The notes under the pieces: generated by a model
The model's input: only the letters and a program-made list of their open reading frames with translations
Databases searched by the model: none
Told to the model about the DNA's origin: nothing
In this document: one piece after another, positions 55,501-64,000 of the stretch
How the letters are laid out: each line of letters starts with the position of its first letter
Position numbering within the stretch: position 1 is the stretch's first letter
NCBI RefSeq assembly: GCF_914767665.1
Contig: NC_059501.1
Location: 83,550,798 to 83,614,797, forward strand
Length of the DNA: 64,000 nucleotides
From: Harmonia axyridis
Taxonomy: Eukaryota; Arthropoda; Insecta; Coleoptera; Coccinellidae
Direction: 5' to 3'
Translations under genes and position numbers: made by a program

Positions 55501-56560
55501 GTGTTTCAAACTGTTACTGACGATGTTCTTTCCAACTACATTTTTTTTCGAGAAATATCGGAAAAGTCGAAAAAAGCGTGCAGTTGGCACCCCAGCGAAT
55601 TGAGGTATTTTTCTACCAGTATCCTTGAGGTACAAACGAAAATTTTTGTGTTACAAAGAGTCACTAATGACGTACTTTCAAACTGAATTGTTCTTGCGAG
55701 AAAAATCGGAAAAGTCGAAAAAAAGCGTAAAGTTGGCACCAGAGCGGAATGCGATATTTTTCTACCATAATCTTCGAGTTACAAATGGAAATTTCTGTGT
55801 TACAAATATTTTCTAACGAGTTACTAACGAATGCAGAAAAAAAATTTTTCATTTTGGAAAAAGCGCGTGATATTTTCGCATTTTAGGAGTTATATTTTTT
55901 CATTATAGGTTACGTTACGAACAAAAATTGTTGTGTTTCAAACTGTTACTGACGATGTTCTTCAAAACTAAATTTTTTTTCAAGAAATATCGGAAAAGTC
56001 GAAAAAAGCGTGCAGTTGGCACCCCAGCGAATTGCGGTATTTTTCTACCAGTATCCTTGAGGTACAAACGAAAATTTTTGTGTTACAAAGAGTCACTAAT
56101 TACGTACTTTCAAACTGAATTGTTCTTTCGAGAAAAATCGGAAAAGTCGAAAAAAAGCGTAAAGTTGGCACCAGAGCGGAATGCGATATTTTTCTACCAT
56201 AATCTTCGAGTCACAAATGGAAATTTTTGTGTTACAAATAGTTACTAACGAGTTACTAACGAATGCAGAAAACAAATTTTTCATTTTGGAAAAAGCGCGT
56301 GATATTTTCGCATTTTAGGAGTTATATTTTTTCATTATAGGTTACGTTACGAACAAAAATTATTGTGTTTCAAACTGTTACTGACGATGTTCTTTCCAAC
56401 TAACTTTTTTTCGAGAAATATCGGAAAAGTCGAAAAAAGCGTGCAGTTGGCACCCCAGCGAATTGCGGTATTTTTCTACCAGTATCCTTGAAGTACAAAC
56501 GAAAATTTTTGTGTTACAAATAGTTACTAACGAGTTACAAACGAATACAAAAAAAAAATC
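52526..56560 (+). repeat. Satellite array, 432-bp unit built from three diverged subunits, about 9.3 copies
   Basis: Landmarks recur at exactly 432-bp steps (for example at 52904, 53336, 53768, 54632, 55064 and 55928). Each unit has three related subunits of roughly 130-155 bp, each starting near CGAGAAAnATCGGAAAAGTCG or GGAAAAAGCGCGTG and holding a GTTACGA/GTTACAAA and TTTTTGTGTT core. Two unit types can be told apart, by CAAAACTAAA against CCAACTACAT and TATTTTC against TAGTTAC. Types fall as A B B B' A B B A' B, so longer multi-unit blocks have been copied. Open frames of 60-106 codons repeat in every unit on both strands as a by-product. The last unit is partial. Confidence 0.95.
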
Positions 56561-57460
56561 TTCATTTTCTAAAAAATGGGTTCTAACTTCACGGACACGC
56601 AAAAATACAATTCACAAACTTTTCACTGATGGTTTCAACTATGGATAAAAGAAAATTAAGTTGAAGTTATTATTTGTAGACTGTTTGAAGACATGACATA
56701 TTTTGATTGTATTATAATTTTCAAATTCTTAAATATTTTAAAGAGAGCACATGAGATACTACTTTCAATTTTCGAAGCATAATGAAGTTAAAAAACAAAT
56801 TAATGATTTGATTGATGTAGAAAAATACCTTGACAAATCATCAATTGAAATACCTAAATAAAATTAGAATTAAAATCAGAAAAAGAAATTTTAAGAAGAA
56901 ATAATGTGGACACGTATTATATGAAATTCACTTGTCAAAATTTAGATTAAACTTTATGATTGAACAGTGCCGTAACAAGAGTTGGCGCATTGTGGGGATT
57001 GGGGTCCACCCCACTTCGGAAAAGCGAAATCTTTCAGTTTTATAAAATTTTCTTTTTTAAGTTATCATTTATAATTTTTTTAACTTCTTCTAATCAATTA
57101 TGGCACGTTACACCTATGTTACAAAATAACAATTACAGGATAAATAAGAAGGAGAGATAAAGTACAATTAGTCAAATGAAAAAACTAATATCCAATATTT
57201 CTACATCAACTAAAAATAACATTATATAAAAATATAAGTTAAATCGAAAACATTACCATTTTGAAAATTCTTTAAATTGAGCAGAAATCCAAATTCACAA
57301 ACTTTTCACTGATGGTTTCAACGATATGGTTAAAAGAACACTAAGCTAAGTTACTATTTGCATACTATTTAAAGACCTGAGGTTTAAGAAAGCAATGAGG
57401 TTTAATGAGGCACATAGATAGAATCCACCCTTCTCAATTGGATTGTTTTCGAGATAACAA
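56561..57460. repeat. Right flank of the satellite: further copies of the left-flank sequence
   Basis: 56607-56700 (CACAAACTTTTCACTGATGG, then TTCAACTATGGATAAAAG) and 57255-57460 both match the left flank at 51640-51884. Between them is AT-rich DNA with no gene. Confidence 0.7.
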
Positions 57461-60088
57461 GGAGTAACAACAATAATAAGAATAGGTTTTCATTGGCAGA
57501 ATCCGCAGCAAATAGATTCAACAGAAATTGGTTGTTTATAAAAAATCTATGAGGATATTACATATTTATCAATTTTCAATCGATTATCAGTATTACAATA
57601 GAAATTTAAAATTTTCATACATATTTTAATTGTATTATGATTTTCAAATTCTGAAATATTTCCAGAAATATTTCACGGATATCTGAAACAAATGTTGCTT
57701 AATATTGTCATTGGACATTGCTTTTAATTAGGAAACCTTACAATTTAGATATAGGATATAGATTATATCGTATGAAAGGAAGTTTAATTTTTTTCAGTAC
57801 ATCTTATGATATGCACGTCAGAAAAATGGACTTTATCATTTTAATACGTCTCGTTCAAGCCTGCGATTTCGAACAACCCTGTATGTTTATCTACGTATTT
57901 TTATCACATATAAATGATACCAAGATTTTGGTGAACCATACCCGAAATTTCAAATACCGAAGTGATGAATGTTCAATTGAAGCTAGGTTAGGACTGCCAT
58001 AAATGTTGGAACATCGACCAAGACAAGTGGCACAAAAATGGTTAAAATACCACACAAAAATTAAAACCTCATCTGAGAGGTATTCATTTATTGATAATCC
58101 AGTGTTTCTATAGGATTATTAAGTTTTTTGCACTTTGTAGTTGAATTATAACAAATTCCCCAGAAAATAAGATTTATTCAGACATATCCACTGAAATAAT
58201 TTATCAAGAACAAAAATAATATCAACTCGCAATAAAAACAACATAAAGTCGCAGCAATAAACAAATAGGGATGGTACCCTTTTTTTTAGGCTTGATCCTC
58301 GGTGCCATTTTTTTTGGCCCATTTATATATTTCAAAGTTTTGGCCTTTCCAATTAATTTTTTTCTCACATAAATATAAAATTCTACATTTGTCATTTCAT
58401 ACTGTAAGTTGTTTCTGCGTACTCATAAAAACCTTTCATCATTCGACCCTTTCAGAAAATATCGAAAAATATTTGAAAATTTTCAGACCAATAGACTGCA
58501 CAAAAATTGACATCATATCGTCGGAAGTGGAAGAAGTTTTGTGAAGTATATGCGCTGGACAACCGATAATTATGATGTCTTTGGAAAAAATTTCTTCTAA
58601 TGAAAAAAAACTCGCCTCTATTTTACTTCGAAGTAAGTACCTATTTGAGTTATCCGCACTGACAGCGAAAATATTTCATATAGAAATATTAAGGTCCTCT
58701 TAAGATTCAATACAAAATAAAGTGATTGTGTAAGACAATTTATTTGGCCATGTGTCCAATTTTATATAGCAAACCGAAAAAAGTGATAATATACAGGATG
58801 TTCTATTTGAACAGGGCCGACGCGAGGAATTTTGGTGCTTGAAGCGAAGGAGTTTTTGGCGCCCCTGCTGAAAAAGTATCAATAGACCTTAAGAACTTTA
58901 TGGTGTTAGTTGTAACATAATACATTTTAAATGTGTTTCAAAACTAAAGCTGTATTCTTCTATAAATTATTCATAAAGGCATAAACATTTAATTAGGCAT
59001 TTTAATAGATATTTATCATTTAATTTAAGAATATCACAAATAAAACAAAAAGCGTTATTGTAATCAGATATCATATCAAACCAATTATTTAAGGAACTTA
59101 GTGTTTGATCAATTATTTTCAAAATAATTTTGTTGTACAAATGTGATGCCCCATTGCATCTTCCAACGTAGTTTATTTATAAATGTTTAAAAAAAATCTT
59201 GTTATTCATTTTAGAGCCCTGAAGAAGATTTCAGAATAAAATCGAAACATGTCGGCAATGGTCTGAGAGGTAGTTTTTGTTCCAACAACCTGACCTTAAA
59301 CCTGTCAGAACTCAATTATAACATTTAAGTACCTCGAAATGTTAAGAGACTAAACATCAGTAGCATATTTTGTATCAGCTTATGGGGTGCGTCATTGTCA
59401 TTATAATGTTTGTTTACTATAAACATAAAATTACAGAGGTATTTATTTTACGAAATATTTACCTGTGCGTAATTATTTCCTATCATTACGAAGGATTTGA
59501 AAAGCATGATCAGTCAAAACTCACAACTATAGACATAGTTTTATTAAGTAGATACCTACTAATCAGAAACTTCTTAGAAATTCGAGGAGCGATCTGATAC
59601 TTTTTCTATTCTAATTCTACACCACTGTCTTTTGTTCGAGAAAATTATTTCATTTCTAAAGTTTTACTGAAAAAGGTTCTGGATGTTTCAAGTATTAGTT
59701 TCGTTTCAATTATTCAATCAGTTTGTTGATTCCTCAGAAGAATGCAAAATATACGAGAAACAATTTCATTTCACGATTTCTCTCTTATCCTTCTCAAGAA
59801 ATATAAGAATGGGCAAAAACAGCAAAACCATGATTTCTGGTATTTACCCTTATTCTTATAACAAGAAAGGAGAAAATAGCATATTTATCCAAGTACATGT
59901 TGAATTCTATAGAAAAACTACCGCTCAATTGATGTTGAGAGTGAGCAAAATAAAAAAAAAAAAAAAATAGTTTTAGTTTATTGATCCTTTTAGACAAACG
60001 AGGTATGTATAGGACAAGTCACAAATGCAAAAATAATAACAATTCAGACATTTTCTAAGCTATCATTATAGTACTCATTAACATATAA
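57461..60088. other. AT-rich stretch without recognised genes
   Basis: Open frames at 57718-58002, 58302-58544, 59370-59597 and 59683-59970 show no family I recognise. CAGGGCCGACGCGAGG at 58814 resembles a hAT-type terminus, but its partner was not found. A run of 16 A lies near 59950. Confidence 0.4.
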
Positions 60089-60304
60089 TTAACTATAAAA
60101 ACACTTCTTCAGAAGTAAAGACTTAACAACTTTCTTAAATTGAAATAAATTGAGCGACTTAATGTTACTAGGTAGATAGGTACCAAATGGTATTTTATGA
60201 TCCTGTTTTGTGGTTGTAGTCTGATAAGAAATTGTTATTGTTTGAAAACCACCTGATGGATCTTGAAGACAGACATAAATCCAAAATGCTAAATATGACG
60301 ACAC
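60089..60304 (-). mobile_element. LINE C-terminal fragment, minus strand
   Basis: The frame ends FGTYLPSNIKSLNLFQFKKV, then VKSLLLKK, the typical C-terminal tail of non-LTR reverse-transcriptase ORFs. Nothing recognisable lies further upstream, because a second LINE fragment in the opposite direction begins here. Confidence 0.6.
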
Positions 60305-60475
60305 TGCAATTGTTTTCGTGGGTGATTCATGGGATGCTCTTTATAGAACGGCGGAGAGTTGTCTCTTTGATCTTTATGAATGGTTGAGTTTCAATTCAAT
60401 GTCCTTGAATTTTTGCAAAACTAAATTCACCTTTTCGATCACTATTGATGGGCAGCCCGATAATGATCTTCATGG
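60290..60475 (+). mobile_element. LINE reverse-transcriptase fragment, plus strand
   Basis: Encodes KYDDTAIVFVGDSWDALYRT, equivalent to the YADD region, then WLSFNSMSLNFCKTKF. It stops at GGGCGCCCGCAGAAATTTTT (60475), which looks like the end of another mobile element. The Ala of YADD is lost. Confidence 0.7.
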
Positions 60476-61621
60476 GCGCCCGCAGAAATTTTTCTCAGGG
60501 GGGGCAGAATGAAAATTATTGAAAAACGATAAGGCGTCCATGATTGTCGTAAGCGATCTTGGTATTCCGTTTCTTTCTATTTCTGTATTAATATTCATAA
60601 GTGGGGGGAGGACTGCGCAAAATAAAAATTATGAAGTTTTCCACTTCAACATTTTTTTTTAAACATCAACAACATAGGGTGTTGTAAAATAATAGGGTAA
60701 CTCTTTTCAAAACGAGTCACATTCAATGGAACAATTTACAAAAAAATAAATATAAAAAATATGGAGAACGGAATGAAATAATTATTATAATTGCTAATAA
60801 ATAAAGAAAAATCAACGAGTAATAACGAAATCAAAAATATATACCTTGAATGACGCAAACAATAAAGTTTAAAACATGATACTAAAATATGATTCAAAAT
60901 AACACAGAATTGCTCCAGAATGTGAAAACAACAAAATAAAAACAACTCATAAAAACAATATTAATTCTGAAGACAAAATACTTAATCGCTTTATAACAGA
61001 GTGGGTATATTTTATTCTGTTCTAAAATTTAATTCTGCGCTGAAACTACGCTCTATAGTACAAGTGGTTCATGGAAATGTAAGGAGAAGAATAAGGCATT
61101 CTTTGATAACAGGAGAAAATTACATTAAGATTTTCAATTTTTATGTTTTCATCCATTTGTGATTTAGATAAATACTAATTCCAAATGTTCAACTCACTTT
61201 CTAAATTTTCAATGTTATACATATTGCCGACCTTATTTCCATCAATATTTTTTTTTAGATGCGAAAGATTTCTCCAAATTTAAACCAGCTGCGTTGAATG
61301 AATGAATCTCTAAATCTTTATCTCCGGCGTCTACTCTGAATTTCAAAAGATCACTAAAATTTCCAGAGTTCTTGTTGCTCTCTCGTATAGACATATCTTG
61401 AGTTCCGCAAAAAACTATTGGTTTTATAATCTGTAATTTTTTTTCTTACCTTCATCTATTAAAGACAATAGGAGAGTATATATAAGATTGTTTTTTGAAA
61501 AAAATTGACACGCATGGATTGCGTTCGGTTCCACGATTTGTCTTTACCCAAGAAGTGCTCAACGCGCCTAAAAGAGTTTTCAATTCAAAAAATACCTCTG
61601 CCGATTATGGAGATGTGTATA
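60476..61621. other. AT-rich stretch without recognised genes
   Basis: Contains the possible element end at 60475 (followed by CTCAGGGGGGGC), and an open frame at 61495-61680 whose last 20 codons run into the foldback element. Confidence 0.4.
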
Positions 61622-62792
61622 GTACAGTGCATCCCATTTTGGGTGAGACAGCCAGGTTTCTCGCTTGTTATTTAAGATAGAGCCTTGCGGTTTTCACGTT
61701 CCTGTCCTACTTTTTCGTGAAACTCAAGTTGGTCTAATCAGATTTTGCATTACTGTTTCCGTTCAAGAGATACAGGGCGATTTTGGAAATTGATACTTTT
61801 CGGACCCCTGCTTTATCTCCGTAATTATTAGAAATAATGCTGAGCTGAAAACTACGTCTGAATCAGAATTCTGCGTAGAATCCAGTGGCGTACTCAATTT
61901 TTTTTTTCGAGGTATGGTTTTGAAGATTCAACACAAACCTATATTTTTTTTAATAGAACACCCTATATATCATTACTTTGTTGAATTCGTTATTTTTTTC
62001 CCTTCAAAATGATATATGATACTATGTAGGTAGGATGTTCAGAAATGTTAAAAAAACACTAAAACGTCAAATAATGATGCCTTTTTGTAAATGGGCCATG
62101 AATTTTCTATGTTTCAATAAGAGGATTATTACTTTCGATTTTTAAAAGTAGTAGGTCATTGATGACACAAACATCCTTGTTGTTATTGTGGCTACTATGC
62201 ATTTGGGGGCATTGTTTTATCAAGTAGGCATTGGAGGGAAAAAACCAATCTGATGTAGCTGTCATCGCTATAAATTATTGTAATCATTATTGATTCTTCT
62301 TTTCTATGGGAAATCCATTGCCCATTAACAAAAAATCATCATTATTTGATGTTTTAGTGTTTTTTTAACATTTCTGAACATCCTACCTACATAGTGTCAT
62401 ATATCATTTTGAAGGCAAAAAATAACGAATTCAACGAAGTTATGATACACATAGTGTTCCATTAAAAAAAACATAAGTTTGTGTTGAATCTTCAAAACCA
62501 TACCCCGAAAAAAAAATTGAGTACGCCACTGGATTCTACGCAGAATTCTGATTCAGACGTAGTTTTTACCTCAGCATTATTTCTTATAACTTCGGAGATA
62601 AAGAAGGGGTCCCAAAAGTATCAATTTCCAAAATCACCCTGTATCTTTTGAACGGAAACAGTTATGCGAAATCTGATTAGACCAACTTGAGTTTCACGAA
62701 AAAGTAGGACAGGAACGTGAAAACCGCAAGGCTCTATCTTAAATAACAAGCGAGAAACCTGGCTGTCTCACCCAAAATGGGATGCACTGTAC
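61622..62792. mobile_element. 1.17-kb foldback element with 456-458-bp arms
   Basis: 61622-62079 (GTACAGTGCATCCCATTTTG to AAATAATGATG) is mirrored by 62337-62792, with a few per cent mismatches and small indels. The inversion extends at lower identity into the 257-bp centre (TTTTTGTAAATGGGC against GCCCATTAACAAAAA). The arms include GTAGAATCCAGTGGCGTACTC and AACACCCTATAT-type motifs. No transposase and no clear target duplication. Confidence 0.9.
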
Positions 62793-64000
62793 ATTATTGA
62801 TATATGTATACTAATTCCATTGAAAACCGGAAAATTGTTGTGAATCCATTACTTTCCTTTTTTCCTTGCCCTTTGGATTGAGAAAGTAATATTGAGGGTG
62901 TTTTGCTGAAGAATGAGGTAAAAAAGGTACACAAGAAAACGCAAAAAAGAAGAAGAAGTGTTAAACGACAAGAGATGTAATAAACCATAACAGGAACTTT
63001 GAAAATTTGCATTTCCTTATCATTTTAAGATATTTAAGATGTTATTATTGTTATTGTTGTAATTTAATGAATCCTCAAACCTCAAAACAATTTTCATTAA
63101 TAAAAATGCATAAAAAAATCATCCAAGTAGACCAACATCATTCATTATCGCTCATTGTTCCAAATTATCGAGAAAATTAATACCGATCATCCAAAGCGGA
63201 GCTAATTTTCGAGGCTAATTCTCAATCAAAAACAGTACACACTTAATAGATGAAATAAAACATATCAAGCAACCTAAAAATTGAAAATTTATTTCGTTTG
63301 ACGTAAAATTTTTTTTCTATTATCCCCCTATAGAAAGCATAAAATTTATAAGATTGATATTTTGGATTGTTTTGGAGTTTGTCTAGAATAGAATCATTAT
63401 TTCGCTTTTAGCTGAAATATTCATGGATTATTCAGAACGTAGAATTCTCTTAAACCCTTCAAATAAAAATTGTATTTATTGGTGCAGGTATGTAGATGAC
63501 CCTATTTGTTGCTTTTAGGTAGGTAGGTACCTACCTACCTACTGACGCATACGTAAATATAGGTGCTCCCCCCTTTGATATCTTCAAACAGATCTAGAAA
63601 TTTCAGATTGCAGATACGTTTAAACATGAAATTTGTTAAAATTGATATCTTTCGATAATAAATTAATCTATATGACACATTAGAAATGCCATAAATAATA
63701 GTATATTATTCAACGCGCGATAATGTACATTACCGCAAGTTGAATACTATACTTTATCTACGACTATTACAATAAATACTAAAATACCAGAATAGAGAAA
63801 GAACTTAATTGACAAACTCCAAAACTTACCTATAAACGTCAAAATTATCGAAGTGACATTCCTTCACTCAATAACAATAATGGAATGTTAATGTTCCCTT
63901 TCGGCCAATCGAATGGAAGCACAGAATTATAGAAGCACAGATCCATCTTTTCCGATTTATTATAATGAGTTATAGTAGTGAGTTATTATAACTCAGGCTG
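62793..64000. other. AT-rich right end of window
   Basis: No gene recognised. A perfect 24-nt palindrome made of GGTA/TACC units lies around 63517-63540 (AGGTAGGTAGGT then its complement). Open frames are short. Confidence 0.4.

Noticed and set aside
52904..56248. Repeated 106-codon and 60-70-codon open frames on both strands at 432-bp steps
   Set aside because: They are the same satellite unit read in several frames, have no recognisable domain, and are disturbed by unit variants; a by-product of the tandem repeat.
52526..56560. CRISPR-like array of regular repeats
   Set aside because: Units are contiguous 432-bp satellite monomers without unique spacers, in an insect-type genome.
60736..60945. 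Hydrophobic minus-strand ORF (69 codons)
   Set aside because: Phe/Ile/Leu richness simply reflects the AT-rich strand; no start context or conservation evidence.
63517..63540. GGTA/TACC palindrome as a regulatory site
   Set aside because: Looks like a short tetranucleotide repeat meeting its inverse; nothing nearby supports a function.

Overview
The window is nuclear DNA of an animal, almost certainly an insect (a beetle is my best guess, low confidence). Genes have short exons, GT-AG introns and AATAAA-type signals, the DNA is AT-rich, and introns and spacers are full of mariner/Tc1, hAT and LINE remnants. One gene is a Spätzle-family neurotrophin, an arthropod hallmark. Exon joins below were made by hand from conserved protein sequence and splice signals; nearly all stay in frame across every junction.

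Layout. 1-8.1 kb: the first exon of DAD1 (minus) stands head to head with a 12-exon GBA2 non-lysosomal glucosylceramidase (plus). 8.4-9.5 kb: LINE and Tc1 debris. 10.1-29.0 kb: a Spätzle-3-like gene whose 14-kb first intron splits the signal peptide and holds foldback elements, three internally deleted mariner copies and other repeats; a fourth mariner abuts its exon 2 donor site and a jockey-like LINE fills intron 3. 30.4-31.1 kb: a small unrecognised single-pass membrane protein with a PPxY tail. 32.5-34.3 kb: a moira/SMARCC gene lacking the usual N-terminal half. 35.6-37.0 kb: MTAP, with two candidate first coding exons. 37.1-38.4 kb: a dead Mos1-type mariner.

39.1-43.4 kb is a compact housekeeping cluster: HEMK2/N6AMT1 and snapin lie on the minus strand with only 2 nt between the snapin stop and the HEMK2 ATG (a likely dicistronic mRNA); mRpL13 diverges from snapin across 317 bp, followed by intronless FARSA. 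44-46 kb: a LINE 3' end split by a small hAT with a clean 8-bp target duplication. 46.9-49.0 kb: the last two exons of a DUF1771-Smr gene (minus).

49-64 kb is repeat territory: dispersed repeats, a near-perfect 189-bp-arm palindrome at the edge of a roughly 4-kb satellite with a 432-bp trimeric unit, flanking duplications, head-to-head LINE fragments and a 1.17-kb foldback inverted repeat. No host gene was recognised right of 49 kb.

The genes do not form one pathway. Most are housekeeping: ER N-glycosylation, glucosylceramide turnover, methionine salvage, tRNA charging, mitochondrial translation, release-factor methylation, BLOC-1/SNARE function and chromatin remodelling. The best candidates for something new are the snapin-HEMK2 arrangement, the N-terminally short SMARCC gene, the duplicated MTAP first exons, the 60-residue ORF carried by a repeat family, and the palindrome-satellite complex.
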